Source of the DNA: Pseudohalocynthiibacter aestuariivivens
GTDB lineage: Bacteria > Pseudomonadota > Alphaproteobacteria > Rhodobacterales > Rhodobacteraceae
DNA: 64,000 nt
Assembly: GCF_018457175.1 (NCBI RefSeq)
Contig: NZ_JAGFNU010000012.1
Location: 46,323-110,322, forward strand
Direction of reading: 5' to 3'
The first letter of the stretch is position 1. Every line of letters starts with the position of its first letter. Positions 17,791 to 26,164 of the stretch are shown one piece after another. Both the position numbers and the translations under genes were made by a program. Under the pieces are notes generated by a model. It was not told the DNA's origin. It saw nothing but the letters and a program-made list of their open reading frames with translations, and made no database searches.

Positions 17791-18501
17791 ATGGCTGAAC
17801 CGCTGGTGCTGGTGCCCGGCATGATGTGCGATGCGCGGGTTTTTGAGGCGCAGATTTCCGCGCTTTCAGCCGGGCGCATTGTGGTGATTTCGCCCGCGAT
17901 CAAGGGCGAAACCGTTGAGGTGATGGCCGAACACATCCTGCAAAACGCGCCTGAAAGGTTTGCGCTTGCGGGGCTTTCTCTGGGTGGCATCGTCGCACTG
18001 GAGATACTTCGTCGCGCGCCTGACCGGGTCTGTCGACTTGCGCTTATTTCCACGAGCGCTTTGTCTGAAACCCCTTCTCAAGCGGCAGAGCGTGAACCGC
18101 AGATCGTTGGGGCAAAAGCGGGGCGGCTTGGCGAAGTGATGCAAGAGGTTTTGAAACCGGAATATCTTGCACATGGTCCACAACGCGTTACCGTTTTAAA
18201 CCTTATCCAAGGCATGGCGCTGGAAATTGGGGCAGACATATTTGTGCGGCAATCCCGTGCCTTGCAACGCCGCCCGGATCAGCAAAAAACACTTCGGACA
18301 ATACGAATACCAACCTATGTCATTTGCGGATCATACGACGGGCTGACCCCGTTGCAGCGTCAGGAATTTATGGCAACCCTTATCCCTTATGCCGAGTTTC
18401 GCGTGATTGAAGACGCCGGCCACCTGCCTACCGTTGAAGCACCCGAGACGACGACCGAGATCATGCGCGAATGGCTGTCAGCACCGGTCGTGCTGAGATA
18501 G
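17791..18501 (+). CDS. Alpha/beta hydrolase
   Basis: A 236-aa serine hydrolase: LVLVPGMMCDARVF (oxyanion hole), AGLSLGGIVALEI (nucleophile Ser), CGSYDGLTPLQRQ (acid) and EDAGHLPTVEAPE (His). This is the general 3-oxoadipate enol-lactonase/BioH-like branch, with no substrate-diagnostic lid. A GGGGGAATGAA stretch precedes the ATG. It is separated from phaZ by 42 bp in convergent orientation. The phaZ neighbourhood makes a role in PHA monomer or oligomer hydrolysis conceivable, but nothing in the protein shows it. Confidence 0.8.
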   Translation: MAEPLVLVPGMMCDARVFEAQISALSAGRIVVISPAIKGETVEVMAEHILQNAPERFALAGLSLGGIVALEILRRAPDRVCRLALISTSALSETPSQAAEREPQIVGAKAGRLGEVMQEVLKPEYLAHGPQRVTVLNLIQGMALEIGADIFVRQSRALQRRPDQQKTLRTIRIPTYVICGSYDGLTPLQRQEFMATLIPYAEFRVIEDAGHLPTVEAPETTTEIMREWLSAPVVLR

Positions 18502-18543
18502 AGGGCGCATTTTTGATACTCTGCTCCGTCTCGACCAGTGAAA

Positions 18544-19806
18544 TCAGACGGCTTTAAGTTTTGCTTTTTTCTCGCGCTTGCCAGAGTTCGTATCGATGAA
18601 ATCAAGGACCAACGGGCGAATATTGTTCCGCCAGCTTTTACCAGCAAAAATACCGTAGTGGCCTGCACCCGGCTCTACGTGACTGGCCTTTTTGCTTTCT
18701 GGCAGTCCGGTCAGCAGGTCAAGTGCTGCGACACACTGGCCGGGGGCGCTTATATCATCTTTAGCACCTTCAACGGTTTTGACGGCGACATCGGTGATCG
18801 CGCCTATATCGACAGTAACGCCATTCACGACAAAGCAGTTCTTTGCAATTTCACGATTCTTGAAAATTCGCTCTACCGTTGAAAGGTAGAACTCTGCTGT
18901 CATATCCATGACCGCGAGGTACTCATCATAAAAGCGGTTGTGCGCATCGTGGTCTGACGCTTCGCCTTTTGAAGCACGGACAATCTGGTCTGAGAAGGCT
19001 TGTAAATGACGGTCCCGGTTCATTGATACAAACGAGGCAAGCTGCAGGAGCCCCGGATAAACCATTCGGCCTGCACCAGCATATTTGAACCCAACGCGCT
19101 GAATGGCGGTTTCTTCGAGTTGGCCCATGGTTACGCGGCGCCCAAAGTCTGTAACATCTGTTGCGGCAGCATCAGGGTCAACCGGGCCACCAATCAGCGT
19201 CAGGCTGCGCGGTTGTGCATCCGGGTCTTCCCCAGCCAGATAAGCTGTTGCTGCAAGTGCAAGAGGGACTGGCTGGCAGACAGCAATAATATGAATGTCG
19301 GGGCCAAGGTGGCGCATAAAATCGGCAAGGTAGAGCGTATAATCCTCAACATCGAACTTGCCTTCGGAAACAGGAATATCGCGCGCATTGTGCCAATCTG
19401 TAATATAGACTTCACAATCAACGAGTAAACTTTTGACGGTAGAGCGAAGAAGGGTGGCGTAGTGACCAGACATTGGTGCAACAAGCATGACTTTTCGGGC
19501 CTTGGGTTTGCTGCCCTGTACTTTAAAATGAATAAGGTCGCCAAAGGGACGCTCGACAACAGTTTCAACAGTGACGAGATGATCCTTACCGCCGGATGTG
19601 AATGTGCGGATGCCCCAGTCGGGTTTGGTGATCATTCGGGCAAAGGTGCGTTCAGTCACTTCACCCCAGGCTGCCATGACCTGAAACATCGGATTTGGAA
19701 TAAGGCCTGTGAAAGGAGACGATGCCATCGCAAGGGCGGTTGCGCCGAGCCACTGGTTGGTGTTGCGCGTCGCTTCCATAAGGTCGTAGGTCGCCATATA
19801 CCGCAT
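18544..19806 (-). CDS. phaZ: Intracellular polyhydroxyalkanoate depolymerase
   Basis: A 420-aa protein of the intracellular PHB depolymerase family typical of alphaproteobacteria and Cupriavidus. Family segments are MRYMATYDLMEATRN, RPFGDLIHF, VLLVAPMSGHYATLLR-like (VMLVAPMSGHYATLLRSTV), YITDWHNARDIP and the C-terminal EPGAGHYGIFAGKSWRNNI. It lacks a signal peptide and should mobilise stored polymer in the cytoplasm. The start at 19806 is six bases after AAGGA; the ATG two codons earlier abuts the Shine-Dalgarno sequence. It is divergent from phaC across 104 bp. Confidence 0.93.
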   Translation of the reverse strand: MRYMATYDLMEATRNTNQWLGATALAMASSPFTGLIPNPMFQVMAAWGEVTERTFARMITKPDWGIRTFTSGGKDHLVTVETVVERPFGDLIHFKVQGSKPKARKVMLVAPMSGHYATLLRSTVKSLLVDCEVYITDWHNARDIPVSEGKFDVEDYTLYLADFMRHLGPDIHIIAVCQPVPLALAATAYLAGEDPDAQPRSLTLIGGPVDPDAAATDVTDFGRRVTMGQLEETAIQRVGFKYAGAGRMVYPGLLQLASFVSMNRDRHLQAFSDQIVRASKGEASDHDAHNRFYDEYLAVMDMTAEFYLSTVERIFKNREIAKNCFVVNGVTVDIGAITDVAVKTVEGAKDDISAPGQCVAALDLLTGLPESKKASHVEPGAGHYGIFAGKSWRNNIRPLVLDFIDTNSGKREKKAKLKAV

Positions 19807-19848
19807 CTGCATTCCTTTTTACGCTTCTTGCCGCTGCATTTCGTCGCT

Positions 19849-19887
19849 TTGACCTAAGAGCCTTTAACGCTATGCTGCAACTGCAGC
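19849..19887 (+). promoter_or_regulatory. phaC promoter with candidate PhaR operator
   Basis: TTGACC (19849-19854), 16 bp, then TATGCT (19871-19876) forms a sigma-70-like promoter 35 bp upstream of phaC. Overlapping the -10 box is the dyad GCTGCA-AC-TGCAGC (19874-19887). PhaR of Paracoccus denitrificans is known to bind TGC-rich sequences at pha promoters, and related dyads occur upstream of phaP and phaR in this window. Confidence 0.65.
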
Positions 19888-19910
19888 GAACTTAAGGTGG
19901 ATTTTTCTAT

Positions 19911-21710
19911 ATGACAACTGATCATCAGGACGCAGGTGGCGAATTGGACCAAATGACAGAAAATTTGGCTAAAGTTGAAGCACTTGCGCAACGATTGGCA
20001 GCGGTATTGTCCAAAAAGAAAGCTGCGAATCCCAGCCTTGAACGGCCTGGCCATGACTTGTTTGTGAAAGCAGGTGCAGCATATTTGAACGAAATGGTAC
20101 AGAATCCTGCGAAGTTATTTGAACATCAGGTCTCTTACTGGGGCAAAGCGCTAACCCATTATGTTGAAGCGCAACAAGCGCTCACTCAGGGGATGATTGA
20201 GCCACCAAAAGATATCGGTCCAAAAGACCGCCGTTTTTCAAACCCGATGTGGGATACCAACCCGTATTTCAACTTTGTTAAACAACAATATCTTTTCAAT
20301 ACCGAGGCGATAGAAACCGCTGTCTCCGATATGGATGGTCTGGAAGACAAAGATCGCCAGAGGTTGGAATATTTCACACGTCAGATCGTTGACATGCTTG
20401 CGCCCACCAACTTCCTGGCGACAAATCCAGAAGCATTAATTCGTGCGATCGAAACGGAGGGGCAATCGCTTGTCGACGGATTGGAAAACTTGGTGCGCGA
20501 TCTGGAGGCTAATGAAGGCGACTTGCTGGTTTCGCTCGCCGATAAAAAAGCGTTTAAAGTCGGCGAGAATATCGCGACCTCGGAAGGCTCCGTTGTTTTT
20601 CGGAACAGAATGTTCGAGCTGATCCAGTTTTCACCAAAGACTGAAACCGTGCATAAAACGCCACTTATAATCTTTCCGCCCTGGATCAACAAATTCTACA
20701 TTCTCGATCTGAAGCCGCAAAATTCTATGATCAAATGGATTGTGGAGCAGGGCTATACCCTGTTCGTTGTAAGCTGGGTAAATCCGGATTCAAGCTATTC
20801 AGATGTTGGGCTCGATACCTACGTCACTGACGGCTATATTCGGGCGATTGAGGAAGTTAAAAAAATTACGAATGAGCCGCAAGTGAATGCGGTTGGTTAT
20901 TGTGTTGCGGGTACGGTTCTTTCGCTTACTCTGGCCTACTTTAAGAAAAAGGGCGACAAGTCGATCAAATCGGCGACCTTCTTTACTACGATGACTGATT
21001 TCAAAGATCAGGGCGAATTTGGCGTATTTCTGGAAGACGACTTTGTCGATGGCATTGAGGCACAGATAGAGGCTGATGGTGTCTTGAAGTCCTACTTCAT
21101 GTCGCGCACCTTCTCGTTCCTGCGCTCGAATGATCTCGTGTACGGCCCGGCCATCAAAAGTTACATGCTTGGTGAAACGCCTCCGGCCTTTGATCTTTTG
21201 TTCTGGAACGGTGACGGGACAAATTTGCCCGGGCGCATGACTATGGAATATTTGCGCGATCTTTGTCAGCAAAACCAACTTGTGAACGAAGGATACGAGC
21301 TGCTTGGCGAAAACCTGACGCTCAAGGACATCACCGTTCCAATTTGCGCGATTGCGTGCGAGACCGATCACATTGCCGCCTGGAAGTCGAGCTTCAACGG
21401 GATCAAACAATTTGGCAGCAAGTCAAAAAAATTCATCCTGTCGGAATCCGGCCATATCGCGGGCATCGTAAACCCACCTTCGAAGAAGAAATACGGTCAT
21501 TATCTGAACGACGGAGTCTCTGGTGATCCGGATGATTGGAAGGCGGGCGCAAGTTTTAACGAGGGTTCGTGGTGGCCACACTGGAGCGAATGGCTTGCGG
21601 CACGTTCTGGCAAACAGGTTCTGGCGCGGATTCCGGGTGATTCGACGAACAAAGTATTGTGCGCGGCGCCCGGAACATATGTTGTTGCACCGCAAAACAT
21701 TGAAAAATAA
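19911..21710 (+). CDS. phaC: Class I poly(3-hydroxyalkanoate) synthase
   Basis: A 599-aa PHA synthase that polymerises hydroxyacyl-CoA into storage polyester on granules. The lipase-like box is GYCVAG with a Cys nucleophile; ACETDHIAAW carries the catalytic Asp and SESGHIAGIVNPP the His. FNPxWDxNPYFNFVKQQY-type (FSNPMWDTNPYFNF) and PPWINKFYILDL segments are class I signatures; the length matches class I (about 600) and no PhaE or PhaR-subunit gene of class III/IV synthases is nearby. AAGGTGG lies before the ATG. Divergent from phaZ; followed by phaP and phaR. Confidence 0.96.
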   Translation: MTTDHQDAGGELDQMTENLAKVEALAQRLAAVLSKKKAANPSLERPGHDLFVKAGAAYLNEMVQNPAKLFEHQVSYWGKALTHYVEAQQALTQGMIEPPKDIGPKDRRFSNPMWDTNPYFNFVKQQYLFNTEAIETAVSDMDGLEDKDRQRLEYFTRQIVDMLAPTNFLATNPEALIRAIETEGQSLVDGLENLVRDLEANEGDLLVSLADKKAFKVGENIATSEGSVVFRNRMFELIQFSPKTETVHKTPLIIFPPWINKFYILDLKPQNSMIKWIVEQGYTLFVVSWVNPDSSYSDVGLDTYVTDGYIRAIEEVKKITNEPQVNAVGYCVAGTVLSLTLAYFKKKGDKSIKSATFFTTMTDFKDQGEFGVFLEDDFVDGIEAQIEADGVLKSYFMSRTFSFLRSNDLVYGPAIKSYMLGETPPAFDLLFWNGDGTNLPGRMTMEYLRDLCQQNQLVNEGYELLGENLTLKDITVPICAIACETDHIAAWKSSFNGIKQFGSKSKKFILSESGHIAGIVNPPSKKKYGHYLNDGVSGDPDDWKAGASFNEGSWWPHWSEWLAARSGKQVLARIPGDSTNKVLCAAPGTYVVAPQNIEK

Positions 21711-21726
21711 GTAAATTAATTTCTTT

Positions 21727-21776
21727 CTGCAGCGCAGCATTTTTTACTTGAAATGCCGCGCTGCAGCATGCATATT
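21727..21776 (+). promoter_or_regulatory. phaP promoter embedded in a large dyad (candidate PhaR operator)
   Basis: TTGAAA (21748-21753), exactly 17 bp, then CATATT (21771-21776) is a good promoter 58 bp upstream of phaP. Two 16-bp arms, 21727-21742 and 21751-21766, match as an inverted repeat at 15 of 16 positions, and the second arm fills most of the -35/-10 spacer. Each arm holds CTGCAG plus GCTGC/GCAGC. This is the expected place for repression by PhaR. As RNA, the dyad could also form a hairpin at the 3' end of the phaC message, but no T-run follows. Confidence 0.7.
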
Positions 21777-21834
21777 GTTTGCACAGAAAGAATTTACGCA
21801 GGTTCCTCCCACCTGCAGTTTCAGGAGCAAGACA

Positions 21835-22275
21835 ATGGCTAATACACAAGACTTCACCAAAATCATGCAAGACATGATGGGCGCATTCCCAGTGGACACA
21901 ACGGCTGTTCAGGATGCTTTCAAATCTCAAGCCCGCCTTGGCGAGCAAATGTCAAAAGTTGCTCTTCAAGCAGCAGACAAATCCGCTGAGATTTCTTCCA
22001 GCTGGACAAAAGCAACCATCGCTAAACTGGCTGATGTTTCTGCAGTTAAAGACGAGCCAACAGAATATTCGAAATCTTTGACAGATTTCGCATCTGCATC
22101 GGCTGAAATGGCTGCTGAAAACATGGCTGCTTTCGCTGAAGTTGCTAAAAAAGTTCAAATGGAAACTGTTGAACTGATGCTCGCAGCTGGCAAAGACATG
22201 GGCGAAGAAGCAACTGTTGCTGTTAAGAAAGCAACTGCTGACGTTGCTAAAGCTGCAAAATCTGCTGGCAAATAA
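21835..22275 (+). CDS. phaP: Phasin, PHA granule-associated protein
   Basis: A 146-aa Ala/Lys/Glu-rich, almost wholly helical protein of the alphaproteobacterial phasin family (MANTQDFTKIMQDMMGAFPVDTTAVQDAFKSQ-type start, long amphipathic helices, Ala/Lys tail). Phasins coat PHA granules and limit their size. TCAGGAG lies 8 bp upstream of the ATG at 21835; a longer reading from 21748 would run through the promoter dyad and is rejected. Codon use is more biased than in neighbouring genes, as expected for a very abundant protein. A strong terminator follows. Confidence 0.92.
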   Translation: MANTQDFTKIMQDMMGAFPVDTTAVQDAFKSQARLGEQMSKVALQAADKSAEISSSWTKATIAKLADVSAVKDEPTEYSKSLTDFASASAEMAAENMAAFAEVAKKVQMETVELMLAAGKDMGEEATVAVKKATADVAKAAKSAGK

Positions 22276-22324
22276 GCTTTCCCGATAGAATATCTTCCCC
22301 CTCCCTGAAGATATTTATCGCATT

Positions 22325-22360
22325 GGCAGGTCCCTCGCGGGGCCTGCCTTTTTCTTTTTC
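22325..22360 (+). terminator. Intrinsic terminator of phaP
   Basis: A 10-bp stem GGCAGGTCCC/GGGGCCTGCC (one T-G pair) with a TCGC loop is followed by TTTTTCTTTTTC. It begins 49 bp after the phaP stop and directly precedes the phaR promoter, so phaP and phaR are separate transcripts. Confidence 0.9.
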
Positions 22361-22402
22361 TTGCAATTATGCTGCACAAGCTTAGTCTTCTCTGCACTGC
22401 AG
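22361..22402 (+). promoter_or_regulatory. phaR promoter with candidate autoregulatory operators
   Basis: TTGCAA (22361-22366), 16 bp, then TAGTCT (22383-22388) is a plausible promoter, with GCTGCA (22371-22376) inside the spacer. A second, perfect dyad CTGCA-C-TGCAG (22392-22402) lies just downstream of the -10 box and 13 bp before the start codon. The same motif type marks phaC and phaP, which fits negative autoregulation of PhaR. Confidence 0.6.
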
Positions 22403-22415
22403 AAGGGGACTGACC

Positions 22416-22964
22416 TTGACCGATGACACAAAGCCTCTGTTGATAAAGCGCTATGCAAGCCGGCGGTTGTACAATACCGAAACCAGCGACTATGTGACAC
22501 TTGATGACATTTCTGGATTCATCCGGGATGGACGCGAAGTGCAGATTATTGATTTGAAGTCCGGGGACGACCTTACGCGACAATATCTGCTGCAAATTAT
22601 TGCGGACCATGAAAGCCGCGGTGAAAATGTGCTGCCACTTGGCGTTTTGAACGATCTCGTGCGCAGTTACACAACTCAGGCTCAAAGTGTTGTGCCAGAG
22701 TTTTTGGCAATGTCTTTTGAAATGCTGCGTGACGGTCAGAGCCAGGTGATGGAAAAGATCGGCTCAATTAACCCAATAACATCAATGCCAGGCTTTGAGA
22801 TCATGAAAGCGCAGCAAGAAGCCTTCATGAAAGCCATGACAGGTGGTTGGGCCGGCCAGGAAGAAGAGACGGAAAAGGCCGAGCCAGAAGCTAAAGATTC
22901 GGGCGACCTTAACGATATAAAAAAACAACTGGCCGAACTGCAGAAAAAGCTTTCAAACCTTTAA
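22416..22964 (+). CDS. phaR: Polyhydroxyalkanoate synthesis repressor PhaR
   Basis: A 182-aa protein with the two PhaR domains: an N-terminal DNA/PHB-binding domain (PLLIKRYASRRLYNTETSDYVTLDDISGFIRDGREVQIIDLKSGDDLTRQYLLQII, about residues 7-65) and a following PHB accumulation regulatory domain. The C-terminal 50 residues are acidic with a final amphipathic helix. PhaR leaves its operators when nascent polymer titrates it, releasing phasin synthesis. The start is a TTG codon with AAGGGGA seven bases upstream; no ATG fits the family N-terminus. It should act on the dyads upstream of phaC, phaP and itself. Confidence 0.95.
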   Translation: MTDDTKPLLIKRYASRRLYNTETSDYVTLDDISGFIRDGREVQIIDLKSGDDLTRQYLLQIIADHESRGENVLPLGVLNDLVRSYTTQAQSVVPEFLAMSFEMLRDGQSQVMEKIGSINPITSMPGFEIMKAQQEAFMKAMTGGWAGQEEETEKAEPEAKDSGDLNDIKKQLAELQKKLSNL

Positions 22965-23024
22965 GATTGAACGGCGCACAAACCAGCAAACAGCGTGTGG
23001 TTCTCAGCCGGGTGGAAATTGCAC

Positions 23025-23990
23025 ATGGTGGATACTCCGGGACGGATCACCCTTTGGGGAATAGAGGTTTTTGCTGCGACCGCTGAAGAGGGGTCGATTT
23101 CCGCTGCGGCCCGCAGGTTAGGGGCAAGCGCCTCTGCGGTCAGTCAACAAATCACCAATCTCGAAGGCGCCCTTGGCGCGACATTGTTCAACCGAAGTGC
23201 GCGACCGGTGTCTTTGACGCCTGCGGGCGAGATTTTCCGCCGTCGCGCGCAATCTATACTGAATGAGGCAGAGCAGGCACGCGCCGAACTTGCGACAGCA
23301 GATCTTTCATCCCTGACCCGGTTTAGGCTCGGAATGATTGAGGATTTTGATGCCGATGTGACGCCGCATTTCTTGACAGAGATGGCGAGTGATCTGAAAG
23401 GTTGCCAGTTCTTGCTTGAAACAGGTGCAAGTCACCGGTTGTTTGACCTTTTAGATGCGCGAGCCTTGGATGTGATTGTTGCCGCCGATCTGGGTGCAAG
23501 TGCTCCATGGATGGAAGTCCATCCGCTGCTGGAAGAGCCATTTTTAGCTGCCGTCCCAAAGGGATTAGTTGATCAGGGTGGCGATGTTCTTGCGCAACTC
23601 AACAAGCTACCGTTAATTCAGTACACAGCACGTCATGTTATGGGCCGTCAAATTGCGGCGCATCTGGCGCGCCAAAATCTGCGGCTTTCGCATCGGTTTG
23701 AACTCGACAGCTATCACGCGATTATGGCTATGGTTGCCAGTGGTGCAGGCTGGACCATATTGACACCCCTCGGCTATCTGCGTGCACAACGATTTTGCGA
23801 TAAAGCAGACCTTGTTCCGCTACCATTTGCACCCCTGTCGCGCACGATTTCTTTGAATGCTCGACGCGATGTGTTGGGCGATATGCCCGCGCAGGCCGCG
23901 GTAAGACTGCGAAAATTACTTGACGATATGATCGTTAAACCAGCACGGGCGAATATCCCCTGGCTCGGCAACACATTGCGTTTGTTATAA
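23025..23990 (+). CDS. LysR family transcriptional regulator
   Basis: A 321-aa LysR-type protein: winged helix at residues 10-70 (ISAAARRLGASASAVSQQITNLEGALGATLFNRSARPVSLTPAGE) and an effector domain from about 95 to 310. The start at 23025 (MVDTPGRITLWGIEVFAA) is preferred; a GTG at 22995 would add ten residues. It ends 11 bp before the convergent aminotransferase gene, so it faces the amino acid transport and amidotransferase block at 24001-29473 tail to tail, and its regulatory link to that block, if any, is in trans. Confidence 0.9.
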   Translation: MVDTPGRITLWGIEVFAATAEEGSISAAARRLGASASAVSQQITNLEGALGATLFNRSARPVSLTPAGEIFRRRAQSILNEAEQARAELATADLSSLTRFRLGMIEDFDADVTPHFLTEMASDLKGCQFLLETGASHRLFDLLDARALDVIVAADLGASAPWMEVHPLLEEPFLAAVPKGLVDQGGDVLAQLNKLPLIQYTARHVMGRQIAAHLARQNLRLSHRFELDSYHAIMAMVASGAGWTILTPLGYLRAQRFCDKADLVPLPFAPLSRTISLNARRDVLGDMPAQAAVRLRKLLDDMIVKPARANIPWLGNTLRLL

Positions 23991-24000
23991 GTTTTGGCCC

Positions 24001-25206
24001 CTATGCAACCGCACGGGCAGTGGATTTAACCTCTTCTATCGCTTTGGTTAGCGCATTGGCGATATAGGAGAGGTCTTCGCGGCTTAAGCGTGCCGGAAGG
24101 CGAACATCACAGGCGCGCATCAACATGGCGCGGGTCTGCGGCAAATCGGGTTGTGGGCCGATAAATTCCCAGTTCCAGAATGCACGTGCGTTGTTCTCTG
24201 TCAGACCGAACACCTGCACGCCAACACCTCGGGCTTTGCTGGCGTTGATAAAGGCATGGGTTTCATCCTCTGAACATCCAACAAGGTTGAACTGGATTGA
24301 ATCAGGCGCGCGTGTTTCCTGGGCCAGAGGTGGTGGTACATGAAGCCAGGGTGAAGCATCCAATTGCTTTGCAACCCAATCGTGGTTGGCACCACCATCG
24401 CGCACGCGGCGGGCTAGTTCGCCCAGTTGTGGCCGGATCACGGCGGCAGAAAGGTTTTGCATTCTAAGATTGTAGAGCGGCAGCTTGTTTTGCCACTTGG
24501 CAAAGGCAGCGTGCAAAACCGGGTGTTTTTTCCAGTTGTTTTCATAGGCGCCGGACATAATCACAGCCTGCGCAACCAAATCAGCGTCATCGGTGACCAG
24601 TATGCCACCTTCGCCGGCATTGATCAGTTTGTAGGACTGGAACGAAAAACACCCGACTTTGCCAATTGTTCCAATATTGCGGCCATTCCAGAGTGTGCCG
24701 AGTGAATGCGCGGCATCCTCGATAACCGGCAGACCACGCGCGTCACAAAGTGCCATGATCGCATCCATGTCAGAGGTATGGCCGCGCATGTGGCTGATCA
24801 GGACGGCCTGAATGCTGTCATCAAGCTTCGCCTCAAAATCCGCCATATCAATTCGGTAGTTTTCGCCGACTTCGACAAGCACAGGCTTGCAATCTGCATG
24901 CACAACGGCCGACGGCACGGCTGCGAATGTAAAGGCCGGAATCAGAACCCGCGCATCACGAGGTAAACCAAGCGCTTTCAGCGACAAAAACAATGCAGCG
25001 GAACAGGAAGACACAGCCAAAGCGAACCGGCTTCCCAGCAGGTCTGCAAACTCTTTTTCAAGCAGGGCAACGGGTGCTGCGTCAGGGGCGGTGTAGCGGA
25101 ACAGATCACCCGTTGCGAGCAGCCGGTCGATTTCAGCGCGCGCAGCTTCCGGGATCGGCTCAGCGTCATAAACATTCGGGGCAGTGGAGGATATATTGGA
25201 GGTCAT
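24001..25206 (-). CDS. DegT/DnrJ/EryC1/StrS family aminotransferase
   Basis: A 401-aa PLP-dependent sugar-aminotransferase-fold enzyme: SSCSAALFLSLKALG (phosphate loop), VIEDAAHSLGTLWNGR and SFQSYKLINAGEGGIL with the Schiff-base Lys. The start at 25206 follows CAGGAAAG; an upstream in-frame start would add 25 residues with no family match. DegT enzymes usually aminate nucleotide sugars, but no sugar-nucleotide genes surround this one. It is the last gene of a block comprising a polar amino acid ABC transporter and a glutamine amidotransferase, suggesting a small amino-compound pathway. That link is inference. Confidence 0.85.
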   Translation of the reverse strand: MTSNISSTAPNVYDAEPIPEAARAEIDRLLATGDLFRYTAPDAAPVALLEKEFADLLGSRFALAVSSCSAALFLSLKALGLPRDARVLIPAFTFAAVPSAVVHADCKPVLVEVGENYRIDMADFEAKLDDSIQAVLISHMRGHTSDMDAIMALCDARGLPVIEDAAHSLGTLWNGRNIGTIGKVGCFSFQSYKLINAGEGGILVTDDADLVAQAVIMSGAYENNWKKHPVLHAAFAKWQNKLPLYNLRMQNLSAAVIRPQLGELARRVRDGGANHDWVAKQLDASPWLHVPPPLAQETRAPDSIQFNLVGCSEDETHAFINASKARGVGVQVFGLTENNARAFWNWEFIGPQPDLPQTRAMLMRACDVRLPARLSREDLSYIANALTKAIEEVKSTARAVA

Positions 25207-25409
25207 GATTTTAACTTTCCTGAACAACCTTTTCGGAAAATCAGTAGAACAGTTCTTCCACCAAATCCACAGTTTTTTCAATTCGCGTTTTCGCGCGCGA
25301 AAAGTTGCCTCCGTATAAACTGCAATAGCGCTGCTCCCGCAGAGCGGAGCAGGTCAGGTCATTTGTTTCTTACATTACGGAAAACCGTTTCTTGAGACTG
25401 CTTTGCAGA

Positions 25410-26102
25410 CTATCGAGCAAGATACGCAGCTTTGAAAAAGGACGCGATCTGGTCGCCAATGAAAGCAGAGGCGTCAGGCCTTGTCAGGTTCTCTTCCGCC
25501 CTGTCCATAATTGCATCATCGTAATCACGTGTGCCGCGACACATTTTTAGATAGGCTGCGATAATGGGGCCACCAAGTTCTGGATGCGCCTGAATTGTCA
25601 GCGCGCGATTGCCATAAAGCAACGCTGCATTGGTACAAAAATCGTTCGATGCGATAACACGTGCATCAGTCGGACGCTCAATAACCTGATCCTGATGCCA
25701 GGCGTTCAGTCCTAGTTCGCCGTGTTCCTCAAAATCGTAAACCTGATGTCCGATCATCCATCCACCTTGAAACTTTTCAACGCGCCCCCCGAGGGCCTGT
25801 GCAATCAACTGGTGGCCAAAACAGATGCCAACTGTTGGCACGCTAGCGCTGTAGGCCTGCCTGACAAAGATTTCCAATGCTGGGATAAACGCGTGATCTT
25901 CGTAAACCCCGTGAATTGAGCCTGTCACAAGCCAGCCGTCCGCGGCGAATTCATCCGGTGGAAAAACCCGGTTTTCGACATCCCAGTTCTCGAAGGTAAA
26001 ACCATGCCCATCTAGCAGATTTGCAAACAACGTTGGTAAGGTGCCGTGCTTTTCAGCGATTTCACCCTCGGTGTGGCCGCATTCCAGTATGCCGATTTTC
26101 AT
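25410..26102 (-). CDS. Class I glutamine amidotransferase-like protein
   Basis: A 230-aa single-domain class I GATase: GICFGHQLIAQALGG holds the catalytic Cys, and IQAHPELG supplies the His-x-Glu pair. The fold resembles the amidotransferase half of GMP synthase, but no synthetase domain is attached; free-standing forms often hydrolyse gamma-glutamyl compounds. Start: ATG at 26102 (MKIGILECGHTEGE); an upstream in-frame start would add nine residues. It lies 62 bp after the second permease gene and 203 bp before the aminotransferase gene on the same strand. Confidence 0.83.
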   Translation of the reverse strand: MKIGILECGHTEGEIAEKHGTLPTLFANLLDGHGFTFENWDVENRVFPPDEFAADGWLVTGSIHGVYEDHAFIPALEIFVRQAYSASVPTVGICFGHQLIAQALGGRVEKFQGGWMIGHQVYDFEEHGELGLNAWHQDQVIERPTDARVIASNDFCTNAALLYGNRALTIQAHPELGGPIIAAYLKMCRGTRDYDDAIMDRAEENLTRPDASAFIGDQIASFFKAAYLAR

Positions 26103-26164
26103 GAATACTGACCTCGTTAGAAGGGCCAATGCCTAGGAAAGCATTTGGCAATCAGTAAAAGTTT

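Noticed and set aside
25331..25352. Stem-loop CTGCTCC/GGAGCAG downstream of the GATase gene
   Set aside because: No T-run follows on either strand, so it was not called a terminator; it may only be a chance dyad.
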